45,991 nt of DNA. It comes from Longimicrobium sp. (GTDB lineage Bacteria > Gemmatimonadota > Gemmatimonadetes > Longimicrobiales > Longimicrobiaceae). Positions 24,984 through 32,812 of this stretch are shown here, in pieces. Made by a program: the position numbers and the translations under genes. The notes under the pieces were generated by a model. It made no database searches. It worked only from the letters and a program-made list of their open reading frames with translations, and was not told where the DNA came from. The stretch is from NCBI GenBank assembly GCA_036389135.1, contig DASVQP010000081.1:1-45991 (forward strand). The letters run 5' to 3'. The stretch's first letter is position 1; each line of letters opens with the position of its first letter.

Positions 24984-27152
24984 TCAGCTCTCGTCGGGGA
25001 AGAAGCGCTCGCCCGAGGCCGCCCGCTCCACCAGCAGCGCCGCCGGAGCGAACCGGTGGCCGTGCTTCGCCTCCAGGGCGCGCATCCGCTCCAGCACGGC
25101 CGCCGCGCCGGTCTGGTCCACGTACCAGAACGGTCCCCCGCGGAAGGGCGGGAACCCGATCCCCAGCACCGCGCCCACGTCGCCGTCGCGGGCGGAGCGC
25201 AGGACGCCCTCCTCCAGCGTGCGCAACGCCTCGTTCACCATCATCAGCCCCAGCCGCTCCTGGATCTCGGCGCGCGCGATCGTCTTCGCGGCCGGGTTGC
25301 CGATCACGGCGTACACCGACTCGTCCGGCTCACCCTTCCTGCCGTCCTCGCCGTAGGTGAAGAAGCCGCGGCCGTTCTTCCGCCCCTGCCGCCCGTCCGC
25401 CACCATGCGGTCCAGGACGGAGCTCGTCTGCATGCGGTCCGCGAAGGCGGCGGCGAGGATCGTCCCCGCCTTCTGCGCCACGTCCAGTCCCACCTCGTCG
25501 TACAGGGTGATGGGGCCCACGGGGTACCCCCACGTGGTCATCGCGGCGTCGATCTCCTCCATCCGCACCCCTTCCTCCAGCAGCAGCGCCGCCTCGGCCA
25601 TGTAGGGCGAGAGGATGCGGTTGGCGTAGAAGCCCGGCGCGTCGTTGACGATGATGGGCGTCTTGCCGATCTGCTTGCCGAAGGCGTGCGACGTCGCCGT
25701 CACCCAGGTGGCGGTGCCTTTGTGGGTGATGATCTCCAGCAGCGGCATCTTCTCGACCGGGGAGAAGAAGTGCAGCCCGATCACGTTCTCCGGCCGCGAC
25801 GCCGCCTCGGCCAGCGTGGCGATCGGGATGGTGGAGGTGTTGGAGCCCAGCACCGTCCCCGCGCCGATCTTCGCCTCGATGTCGCGGACGACGGTGTGCT
25901 TGAGCGACACGTCCTCGAACACCGCTTCCACGATCACGTTGGCGGAGTGGAAGCCGGTATACTCGGTGGTCGCCTCCACGCGGTCGGTGAGCGCGGTGAT
26001 CTCGAAGCCGCGCGCCTTCTTGCGCTTGGCCCGCTTGATGAGGGTGTCGCGCGCCGTCTTGAGCCCCCTGGCCGCGGCCTCCGGCTTGACGTCCTTGAGG
26101 CGCACCGTGATCCCGCTCTCGGCCGAGGCGGCGGCGATCCCCGCGCCCATGAACCCCGCGCCGACCACGGCGATGCGCTCCACCTTCTTCGGCTTCACCG
26201 TCTCGCCCAGCGCCGGATCGTTCTTGGCCGCGGTGGTGGCGAAGAAGAGGTGCACCAGGGAGCGCGCCTCAGGCGTCACCGCCAGCTCGCCGAACGCGCG
26301 CGCCTCCAGCTCCAGCCCCTCCGCCAGCTCGCGGTCCAGCCCCTTTTCGACGACTTCGAGGAGGCGGAGCGGCGCGGGGTAGAGCCCCTTGGTCTTGGAC
26401 ATCACCCCCTGGCGCGCCTTGCTGAAGATGAGCTGGCGCATCCCGGGAATATTCTCCAGCCACTGCGGCGACCTGCGGCGGGCGGCGCCGCGCGGCTCCT
26501 TGTGGCCTTCGGCGAGGTCGTTCGCCACCTGGCGCGCGACGACGGGGAGGATGGCGGCGGGGACCACCTCGTCCACGATGCCGGCGCTGCGGGCGCGGCG
26601 CCCGTCGAGCTGCTTGCCCGTGAGCATCAGGTCGAGCGCGGCGCGCACCCCGATCAGCCTCGGCAGCCGCTGCGTGCCCCCGGCGCCGGGAACGATCCCC
26701 AGGTTCACCTCGGGGAGCCCCAGCTTCGTCTTGGGCGAGTCGCTGGCGATGCGGTAAGTGCAGGCGAGCGCCACCTCCAGCCCGCCCCCCAGCGCCACCC
26801 CGTCGATGGCCGCGACGACGGGGACGCGCAGGTTCTCCAGCCGGTCCAGGAGCCGCTGCCCGGCGCGGGAGGCGGCCTCGGCGGCGGCGGGGGTGCGGAA
26901 GTCCTTGAACTGCTCGATGTCCGCCCCGGCGATCCACGTCCCCCTCTTCTCGGAGAGGATGACGGCGGCCCTCACGCTTGCGTCCGCCTCCCCCTCTTCC
27001 AGGCGGCGGAGGATGTCGTCCATCGCCTCCACGAGCGCGGCGGAGATGACGTTGACCGGCTTCCCCGGCTGGTCCAGCCGGATGATGGCGATGCCGTCCT
27101 CCACATCCATGTGCACGGGCACGCCCGTCTCCTCGTTCACCATCGTGGCCAT
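24984..27152 (-). CDS. fadJ: Enoyl-CoA hydratase / 3-hydroxyacyl-CoA dehydrogenase (FadJ type)
   Basis: The 722-aa multifunctional beta-oxidation enzyme hydrates trans-2-enoyl-CoA and then oxidises the 3-hydroxyacyl-CoA with NAD. The N-terminal crotonase domain (about 12-200) shows the oxyanion-hole strands WIAGADIEQF and ALGGGLEVALACTY. The dehydrogenase part begins near residue 325 with the NAD loop VVGAGFMGAGIAAASAESG. It continues with GLHFFSPVEKMPLLEII, where the histidine is catalytic, and GFYANRIL, and has a second C-terminal dehydrogenase lobe. Length matches FadJ/FadB. No thiolase gene lies next to it. The symbol is by family; FadB-type use cannot be excluded. Confidence 0.93.
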   Translation of the reverse strand: MATMVNEETGVPVHMDVEDGIAIIRLDQPGKPVNVISAALVEAMDDILRRLEEGEADASVRAAVILSEKRGTWIAGADIEQFKDFRTPAAAEAASRAGQRLLDRLENLRVPVVAAIDGVALGGGLEVALACTYRIASDSPKTKLGLPEVNLGIVPGAGGTQRLPRLIGVRAALDLMLTGKQLDGRRARSAGIVDEVVPAAILPVVARQVANDLAEGHKEPRGAARRRSPQWLENIPGMRQLIFSKARQGVMSKTKGLYPAPLRLLEVVEKGLDRELAEGLELEARAFGELAVTPEARSLVHLFFATTAAKNDPALGETVKPKKVERIAVVGAGFMGAGIAAASAESGITVRLKDVKPEAAARGLKTARDTLIKRAKRKKARGFEITALTDRVEATTEYTGFHSANVIVEAVFEDVSLKHTVVRDIEAKIGAGTVLGSNTSTIPIATLAEAASRPENVIGLHFFSPVEKMPLLEIITHKGTATWVTATSHAFGKQIGKTPIIVNDAPGFYANRILSPYMAEAALLLEEGVRMEEIDAAMTTWGYPVGPITLYDEVGLDVAQKAGTILAAAFADRMQTSSVLDRMVADGRQGRKNGRGFFTYGEDGRKGEPDESVYAVIGNPAAKTIARAEIQERLGLMMVNEALRTLEEGVLRSARDGDVGAVLGIGFPPFRGGPFWYVDQTGAAAVLERMRALEAKHGHRFAPAALLVERAASGERFFPDES

Positions 27153-27170
27153 GAGTCGCTCCTGGGGAAG

Positions 27171-27226
27171 TGCTAAGTGCTAAGTGCTAAGTGCTAAGTG
27201 CTAAGTGCCTAGTGCCTGGTGCCTGG
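27171..27226 (+). repeat. Tandem heptamer repeat TGCTAAG
   Basis: Eight units of 7 bp: five perfect TGCTAAG, then TGCCTAG and two TGCCTGG. It is in the 128-nt gap between the SDR and FadJ-type genes, just upstream of the latter. Confidence 0.9.
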
Positions 27227-27242
27227 TCCGGTACCGCGATTC

Positions 27243-27275
27243 ACTCAGGACTTAGCACTTAGGACTCAGCACTTT
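27243..27275 (-). repeat. Inverted partner of the heptamer repeat
   Basis: On the minus strand this reads as AAGTGCTGAGTCCTAAGTGC followed by TAAGTCCTGAGTG. It can pair with the TGCTAAG array to form a long, slippable hairpin. Confidence 0.7.
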
Positions 27276-27280
27276 CCTTT

Positions 27281-28060
27281 TCATGCCGTCATCCCGCCAT
27301 CCACCGCCAGCACCTGCCCCGTCACGTACCCGCCCGCCGCCGACAACAAGAACAGCGCCGCGCCCATCAGCTCGTCGTCGCCGCCGACGCGGCCGAGGGG
27401 GACGGCGCGCGAGATCTGTTTGCCCGCCTGCTCCAGCACACCGGCGGTCATCTTCGTGGGGAAGAAGCCGGGGGCGAGCGCGTTGACGCGGATGCCGTGG
27501 CGCGCCCACTTCACGGCGAGGTCGCGCGTGAGGGCGATGACGGCGCCCTTGGACGCGGCGTAGCCGGCGGCGTCCAGCAGCTCGGGCTGCGAGCCGCGCA
27601 GCCCCGTCACCGAGGCGATGTTGAGGATGGCGCCCGGCGCGGCCCGCTCGATCAGCCGGCGCCCCACCTCGCGCGAGCAGAGGAAGGCGCCGGTGGCGTT
27701 GGTCTCCATCACCTTGTGCCACGCCTCCAGCGGCATCTCGGCCGCGGGCGAACCCCACGAGGTCCCCGCGTTGTTGACCAGGATGTCCACCAGCCCCAGC
27801 TCCACCTCCGCCTCATCGACCGCCGCCCGCACCTCCTCCTCCGAGGTCACGTCCAGCCGCAGCGCCATGGTGCGCACGCCGTGGGTCTCGGCAAGCTCGC
27901 GGGCCACGTCCTCGCACGCCTCCCGCTTGCGCGACGCCAGCGCCACCGATGCCCCCGCCTGCGCCAGCCCCGTCGCGATCTGCTCGCCCAGCCCGCGCCC
28001 GCCGCCCGTGACCAGCGCCACGCGCCCGCGTAGGTCGAACAGCTCGGCAAGGCTTCGCAT
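27281..28060 (-). CDS. SDR-family NAD(P)-dependent oxidoreductase
   Basis: The 259-aa classical short-chain dehydrogenase/reductase has the cofactor loop TGGGRGLG (18-25), D70 before the adenine pocket (LDVTSEE), NNAG (96-99) and the catalytic S150, Y167 and K171 (YAASK). Its ending YVTGQVLAVDGGMTA is standard for the family. It opens the minus-strand group with the FadJ-type gene, separated by the heptamer repeat. The substrate is unknown; a 3-ketoacyl or a hydroxysteroid-like alcohol is possible. ATG 28060 is chosen, since upstream codons are not conserved in type. Confidence 0.92.
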   Translation of the reverse strand: MRSLAELFDLRGRVALVTGGGRGLGEQIATGLAQAGASVALASRKREACEDVARELAETHGVRTMALRLDVTSEEEVRAAVDEAEVELGLVDILVNNAGTSWGSPAAEMPLEAWHKVMETNATGAFLCSREVGRRLIERAAPGAILNIASVTGLRGSQPELLDAAGYAASKGAVIALTRDLAVKWARHGIRVNALAPGFFPTKMTAGVLEQAGKQISRAVPLGRVGGDDELMGAALFLLSAAGGYVTGQVLAVDGGMTA

Positions 28061-28198
28061 CGGCGGCTCCGGACGGGTGGTCGAGGTCGGCTCGGCGGAC
28101 AATGTAGCGGGGCGCAAAGCCCTTGAAAATACTGGAATTTATGAGCGCCGCTCACCCGCGCGGTCGGCCGCGGCATCCCTCCGCACGAGCGATGCCCC

Positions 28199-28226
28199 TT
28201 GACTAACGTGTACCAAATGGTACACA
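28199..28226 (+). promoter_or_regulatory. Promoter of the XRE gene
   Basis: -35 TTGACT (28199-28204) is followed after 16 bases by TACACA (28221-28226) as a weak -10; TATATG (28228-28233) is an alternative at poor spacing. The operator fills the spacer, so bound repressor would block polymerase. Confidence 0.5.
28208..28225. promoter_or_regulatory. Perfect palindromic operator, probably of the XRE regulator
   Basis: GTGTACCA-AA-TGGTACAC is an 18-bp inverted repeat with perfect 8-bp arms. It is 32 nt upstream of the XRE start codon and lies over the promoter. Size and symmetry fit a dimeric helix-turn-helix protein, so autoregulation is likely. Confidence 0.7.
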
Positions 28227-28256
28227 CTATATGCGAGCACATTCTCGTGAGGTGAC

Positions 28257-28610
28257 GTGGATAGCTTTGGCGCATTCGTGCGGGACCGCCGTGAGACCCT
28301 CCGGCAGGCGGACCGGCGCTACTCGGTCCGCCAGGTGGCGGAGCGGATCGGCGTGGAGCCGTCGTACCTGAGCAAGGTGGAGCGGGGCGAGGTCGCGCCG
28401 CCCTCCGAGGACACCATCGTCCGCCTGGCGCGCGAGCTCGACGTCCTTCCCGACCTCCTGCTCGCCCTGGCGGGCAAGGTGTCGCGCGACCTGCTGGACA
28501 CCATCCGCAAGCGGCCGCTGCTCTTTGGGGAGCTGCTGCGCGAGTTGCGGGATCTGCCCGACCACGCCGTGCTGCGCCTGGTGCGCGAAGTCCGCGACGG
28601 TGACTGGTAG
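28257..28610 (+). CDS. XRE-family transcriptional regulator
   Basis: The 117-aa protein has a lambda-repressor/Cro-type helix-turn-helix at about residues 8-70. The motif YSVRQVAERIGVEPSYLSKV is followed by ERGEVAPPSEDTIVRLAREL. A short helical C-terminal part (DLLDTIRKRPLLFGELLREL) probably dimerises. Start is GTG with GAGGTG just upstream. It has a perfect palindrome in its promoter and is followed after 27 nt by a 332-aa uncharacterised gene, so it likely controls both. Confidence 0.9.
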   Translation: MDSFGAFVRDRRETLRQADRRYSVRQVAERIGVEPSYLSKVERGEVAPPSEDTIVRLARELDVLPDLLLALAGKVSRDLLDTIRKRPLLFGELLRELRDLPDHAVLRLVREVRDGDW

Positions 28611-28637
28611 TCGTCCACCCCGGCCTGAGAGGACCGT

Positions 28638-29636
28638 ATGATCGAGCTGCAGAACGACGCGCTGCTCTTCCGCTTCCCGGACGTGCACGAGGACGCGGTG
28701 CTGCGCATCGAGTTCCAGCGCACGCTGCGCATCCCCGACGACGACCGCGACTATCCGCTCCCGCCGGGACTGGGCCGCTTTCCGCTCGCCCACGTGGACG
28801 ACTTCACCGGCCGCGTCCCCGCCAAGTGGGCCGAGCACGGCGGCGTCATGCTCCCCATGTACCAGTCCGAGGCGATGTGGCTCAGCTTCAACTCCTCGAA
28901 CGGCTACCCGTTCGCGGTCAAGGTGGCGACCGGCAAGATCAACGCGGCCACCGGCGAGGCCTGGGCGGACGGCCTCACCCGCGACCCCCAGGACTACCTC
29001 AGCATCCCGTCGCAGCCCTGGCTGGACGGGTACTGCATCGAGCGCGGCATCATCCGCCAGTTCGTCGCCATGCCGCTCGGCGCCGGCTACACCGCCGAGG
29101 AGCAGATCACCGGCGAGGCCGCGCACGGTGGCCTGCAGCTCGCCGCCCATCCCGTGAAAGCGTCGGTGTACGAGCAGGTGAAGCGGCGCCGCGCCGAGTA
29201 CGAACGCGCGATGCCCGCTATGATGGATTACGTGTCTGCGTCAGCAGCGCCGAGCTTCGACATGGGCCTGGCCCCCGGCGGCCGGATGCGCCAGGAGATC
29301 TACGAGGACCCGTACAGCGCCGCGGACTGGGAGCTCGGCGCATCGAGCCGCTGCTTCGTGCACATCGCCAACTCGCTGGTCTGGCGGCAGATCACGGGCG
29401 ACAACCCGCCCACCGTCCCGCCCACCGCCGCCGAGTACACCCGCGCCGGCCTCCCCTGGTTCGCGTGGTACGGCGAGCAGCCCGCGCTCCCGGGAGGCGG
29501 GCCACTCCGAGCCCTGAAGAGCATCTTCAAGCTCGGCAAGGAAAAGGGCGACGTCCCGCTTCCCGAGAACTCCTCCGTCGAGCCGGGCCACATCGTCCCG
29601 CTCGGCAAGGGCATCGTGCGGGAGGGGGCGTTCTGA
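28638..29636 (+). CDS. Uncharacterised protein (332 aa) controlled with XRE
   Basis: I know no function for this protein. It is soluble, with no signal peptide or membrane helix. It has many Trp, Tyr and Gly in strand-like stretches, for example MYQSEAMWLSFNSSNGYPFA, QPWLDGYCIERGIIRQFVAM and GEAAHGGLQLAAHP. The C-terminal third holds a basic segment (LRALKSIFKLGKEKG) and a charged tail. It follows the XRE gene closely and no promoter is seen between them. The pairing of a small autoregulated HTH protein with one large effector is the layout of stress or defence modules. It is also that of many ordinary metabolic units. Confidence 0.75.
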   Translation: MIELQNDALLFRFPDVHEDAVLRIEFQRTLRIPDDDRDYPLPPGLGRFPLAHVDDFTGRVPAKWAEHGGVMLPMYQSEAMWLSFNSSNGYPFAVKVATGKINAATGEAWADGLTRDPQDYLSIPSQPWLDGYCIERGIIRQFVAMPLGAGYTAEEQITGEAAHGGLQLAAHPVKASVYEQVKRRRAEYERAMPAMMDYVSASAAPSFDMGLAPGGRMRQEIYEDPYSAADWELGASSRCFVHIANSLVWRQITGDNPPTVPPTAAEYTRAGLPWFAWYGEQPALPGGGPLRALKSIFKLGKEKGDVPLPENSSVEPGHIVPLGKGIVREGAF

Positions 29637-29819
29637 TGTGACCCGCTCCACGCGCGGGTGCTGAAGTCTAGGGGGAGTGGTGCGGGGCCGGCCAATCCCC
29701 TCTTCGCGTCCGCACCCACCCACCTTCCAGCCAAGATAGGCGAACCCGCCCATTCGGTCTTTCACCAAGTCTCTTAGACTCCCGGCGATCATCCGTTCCT
29801 ACCCTCCGGGAGAACTGCC

Positions 29820-30908
29820 ATGCGATGGAAAATCTGGTTGACGCTGGGCCTCGCCATCTACGCCCCGGTCGCGGCCGCCGCGCAGGACCCTGCGCAGCAG
29901 GCCCGCGAGGCCGCGCCCGGGGGCGACTCGACCCGAATCCTCGTGGTCGACCTCACCACCGCCGGGGCCGAGGATCCCCATGCTGCAACGTACATGTTCA
30001 AGCGCAATGCGAGCCTGCTCCAGACGCTGGAGAATGCGAAGTCGGCCAACGCCGAAGGGGCGCGTCAGGCGGTTATCGCGGCCGCGGCGGCGGCCGGCGA
30101 AGAAAAGTCGACGCGCTGGCCCGTGGGCGCCGGCGGGGTGCTGCGCGTCTTCGTGTTCCACGAACTTCGAACCACGGCGCGGATCCACTTCAAGGAGAAC
30201 GCCCGGTCCACCCGGCTGTCAGCCGACTTCGCGACGCTCGCGAAGCTCGGCCTCGCCATCGCCACCGCGCCTGAGGCCCTCGTCCCAGAGATTCAGCTCA
30301 CCACGGCCAGCTACACGCTGACCCGGCGGCGCGCGAACCTTCTGGTGACCACCACGCTCGAGCGCCCCGCGGCCGGAGCAGCCGCGGCGGAGCGGGCAAA
30401 GACGGACTCGGTGCAGACGACGCTGGTGACCGGCGGCGCGGAGCACCTCTTCCTGGCCGCGCACGCGAGTGCGACCGACGTCAACCAGCTCAAGTTCGAC
30501 GAGGCGTCGAACACGCTGCAGCCGCGCAAGACGCCGACCGCGTTTTCTGTCGCGTTCAACTACAGCTTCGGCGACATCCTCACCGATCCGGCCGACCTGA
30601 GCGGCGGGGTCGTGACGCGGCTGCTGCACGGCCTTACGGTGGGCGGCACCCTTCAGGCGAGCCGCCGGCCCTTCGACCAGGTCGGCGCCACAGCCGGGCT
30701 GCGCTACAACCCGATCCCTTACCTGAACAGCCTGCTGAGCTTCGAGACCGTGTCGCCCTTCGCGGGGGTGGTGTGGACCAAAGACGACCGCGTGGACGCC
30801 GACGGTAACGAGGCCGAGGACCGGCGCTACGGCCGCGGCAACTTCATCTGGGGAGTGAGCCTGAACCTGGACAAGGCACTGGGCTGGGTAGGCGGCGGAG
30901 GGAAGTAG
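29820..30908 (+). CDS. Exported protein, possible outer-membrane barrel
   Basis: The 362-aa protein has a signal peptide (MRWKIWLTLGLAIYAPVAAAA). The N-terminal half is helical and Ala-rich. The C-terminal half (about 230-355) alternates polar and hydrophobic residues: FSVAFNYSFGDIL, GLTVGGTLQASRRPF, NFIWGVSLNLDKALG. That pattern would suit several beta strands of an outer-membrane barrel. I do not recognise a family. It lies 36 nt upstream of the protease gene with a good ribosome binding site (GGAGGAG) for that gene, so the two are probably co-transcribed. Confidence 0.65.
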   Translation: MRWKIWLTLGLAIYAPVAAAAQDPAQQAREAAPGGDSTRILVVDLTTAGAEDPHAATYMFKRNASLLQTLENAKSANAEGARQAVIAAAAAAGEEKSTRWPVGAGGVLRVFVFHELRTTARIHFKENARSTRLSADFATLAKLGLAIATAPEALVPEIQLTTASYTLTRRRANLLVTTTLERPAAGAAAAERAKTDSVQTTLVTGGAEHLFLAAHASATDVNQLKFDEASNTLQPRKTPTAFSVAFNYSFGDILTDPADLSGGVVTRLLHGLTVGGTLQASRRPFDQVGATAGLRYNPIPYLNSLLSFETVSPFAGVVWTKDDRVDADGNEAEDRRYGRGNFIWGVSLNLDKALGWVGGGGK

Positions 30909-30944
30909 ATCGCGGCGCCAACGTCCACCTGGAGGAGCACGGCA

Positions 30945-32033
30945 ATGCAGACGAAGAGCGAGCAGGAGCTGATCGAGCTGGTGCGCACCCGGGCCCGGGC
31001 GTACCTCAAGCTTCCCAACGTCACCTCGGTGGGGGTGGGCCACCGGAAGGTGGACGGCCAGAGCACCGGAGAGCTGGTGATCCAGTTCACCGTGGGGAAG
31101 AAGCTCGCGCCCGAGATGGTGGCGGCCGAGGGGCTCACCATGCTTCCCGAGACGATCACCGCCGAGGACGGGACGGAGGTGCGGGTAGACGTGGTGGAGC
31201 GTTCGTACGCCCCGTCGTTCCGCATCGTGGAGCCCACACCGGTGGCGCTGCTGGCCGCGGAGCAGCTCACGCCCGCCCAGACGCGCCGGCGGCGGCTGGA
31301 CCCGGTACAGCCGGGGATCAGCGTCTCCCACATCGGCGGCACCGCCGGCACACTGGGCGCCATCGTGTACGATGTGGCGAACGGCACCCCCTACATCCTG
31401 AGCAACTGGCACGTGCTGAACGGAGTGGGCGGCAAGGTGGGGGACCTGGTGGTGCAGCCCGGCCCCTTTGATGACGCCAACACCAGCGCCAACGCGGCCG
31501 GGCGCCTGGTTCGCAGCCACGTGGGCCTGGCCGGCGACTGTGCCATCAGCAGCATCGTGGGACGCAAGGTAGATCCGCGCATCCTGGAGCTGGGCGTGGT
31601 CCCCCGCCGCATCGCCGAGCCCGAGATCGGCGACCGCGTGGTGAAGTCCGGCCGCACCACCGGCGTCACGTACGGCGTGGTCCACCGCACCGGCGTGGTG
31701 GCGAACATGGACTACGGTGCAGGGAACGTGGAGGTGGGCGGCTTCGAGATCGAGCCCAACGCCAAGAAGCCCGCCTCGGACGGGGAGATCAGCAGCGGCG
31801 GCGATTCGGGGAGCGCGTGGATGGTGGACGCGGGCGGCGCCGAGCGCGACGTGATGGTGGGCCTGCACTTCGCCGGCGAGACCGATCCGAACCCCACCGA
31901 GGAGCACGCGCTGGCCTGCAATGCCCGCAGCGTGCTCGAGAAGCTGCAGGTAACGCTGGCGCCACCCAAGGGCGAGGCGCTGGCCGCCACGCGCACGACC
32001 GCCCCGCGGCGGAAGCGGGCCGCACGGACCTGA
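30945..32033 (+). CDS. Trypsin-like serine protease without export signal
   Basis: The 362-aa protein has the chymotrypsin-fold triad in order: H156 in LSNWHVLNG, D198 in GDCAIS and S288 in SSGGDSGSAW. An N-terminal part of about 110 residues precedes the protease domain. It contains LPNVTSVGVGHRKVDG and ELVIQFTVGKK, a pattern seen before such domains in bacterial homologues. The C-terminus is basic (RRKRAART). There is no signal peptide, so it should act in the cytosol unless exported by other means. No PDZ domain is present. Target and trigger are unknown. Confidence 0.8.
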   Translation: MQTKSEQELIELVRTRARAYLKLPNVTSVGVGHRKVDGQSTGELVIQFTVGKKLAPEMVAAEGLTMLPETITAEDGTEVRVDVVERSYAPSFRIVEPTPVALLAAEQLTPAQTRRRRLDPVQPGISVSHIGGTAGTLGAIVYDVANGTPYILSNWHVLNGVGGKVGDLVVQPGPFDDANTSANAAGRLVRSHVGLAGDCAISSIVGRKVDPRILELGVVPRRIAEPEIGDRVVKSGRTTGVTYGVVHRTGVVANMDYGAGNVEVGGFEIEPNAKKPASDGEISSGGDSGSAWMVDAGGAERDVMVGLHFAGETDPNPTEEHALACNARSVLEKLQVTLAPPKGEALAATRTTAPRRKRAART

Positions 32034-32040
32034 GCCCGCG

Positions 32041-32091
32041 GAAGCGCGAAGGCCGCGGACGCAGTGTGCGTCCGCGGCCCCTTCGCGCTTC
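32041..32091. terminator. Long hairpin between convergent genes
   Basis: GAAGCGCGAAGG, CCGCGGACGCA, loop GTG, then the mirrored arm with one bulge give a 23-bp stem starting 8 nt after the protease stop. It probably stops transcription both ways. Confidence 0.65.
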
Positions 32092-32112
32092 CCGGCACGA
32101 GCTCCGGAACGC

Positions 32113-32700
32113 CTAGCCGTCCGGCTGCAGGATGCGGGCGGCGAGCGCGGCGCGGGTGTGGCCGCCGACCTTGCGCTTCACCTGCTCCACGTGGTGCCGG
32201 GCGGTGTGGGCGCTGATGAAGAGCCGCCGGGCGATCTCGTCGTTTCGCAGCCCCTCGGCCAGAAGCCGCGCCACCCGCGTCTGGCTGCGTGTGAGCCCGA
32301 AGCGCTCGCTCAGGCGCTCGGGCGAGGACGGATCGTCGGGCGGGGTCTGGACGCCCACCAGCACGCTGGGCCCGGCGCCGAACAGATCCGCACCCACGTA
32401 GGCGCCCTGCAGGCGGCACTCCCCCGCCGCCGTGCGCACCGAGCGTATCTCCAGCGGCTCCACGCGCTCGCCCAGCCCGCGGACGTTGGCGTGGCCCCAC
32501 AGCGCCGCGTTGAAGCGGCCCACCTCGTGGCCGAGCCCCGCCAGCTCCGGCCGGCCCAGCGCGCGGGTGAACGCCGGCGACGCGTGCAGAACGTTTCCGG
32601 CGCGGTCCAGCAGGGCGAACCCGTGCTCCAGAGCGTCGAGCGCCAGGAGAAGGGGAAGGGTGGCGGGCGGCGGCGCCTGTTGCGTGGGAAAGGTGACCAT
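32113..32700 (-). CDS. PAS-like/LuxR-type transcriptional regulator
   Basis: The 195-aa protein has an N-terminal PAS-like sensor region (about 15-115, ALEHGFALLDRAGNVLHASP). The C-terminal LuxR-type helix-turn-helix (about 130-190) reads FGLTRSQTRVARLLAEGLRN, then EIARRLFISAHTARHHVEQV. No receiver domain is present, so it is a one-component regulator. It is divergent from a gene whose product fuses an activator region to a kinase, with 112 nt shared between the starts. It may regulate that gene. Confidence 0.85.
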   Translation of the reverse strand: MVTFPTQQAPPPATLPLLLALDALEHGFALLDRAGNVLHASPAFTRALGRPELAGLGHEVGRFNAALWGHANVRGLGERVEPLEIRSVRTAAGECRLQGAYVGADLFGAGPSVLVGVQTPPDDPSSPERLSERFGLTRSQTRVARLLAEGLRNDEIARRLFISAHTARHHVEQVKRKVGGHTRAALAARILQPDG

Positions 32701-32710
32701 TGTGGCTCCA

Positions 32711-32740
32711 TTGCTGTGGCTTTCGCGATGGCGCTACTAT
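32711..32740 (+). promoter_or_regulatory. Possible promoter of the BTAD-kinase gene
   Basis: TTGCTG (32711-32716), 18-base spacer and TACTAT (32735-32740) lie 73 nt before ATG 32813. The match is moderate. Confidence 0.35.
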
Positions 32741-32812
32741 GGTCCCGGCCGGTCAACCTCCTTTCCGTCCGCCGATAGGTGCGGCGATCAATTTTCCGTA
32801 AGAGCCCCGCAG

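Noticed and set aside
27171-27226. Heptamer array as a CRISPR or origin iteron
   Set aside because: The units are 7 bp with no spacers, and no dnaA, replication gene or DnaA box is nearby.
28228-28233. TATATG as the XRE -10 paired with TTGACT
   Set aside because: The gap of 23 bases is too long for a normal promoter, so it is noted only as an alternative.
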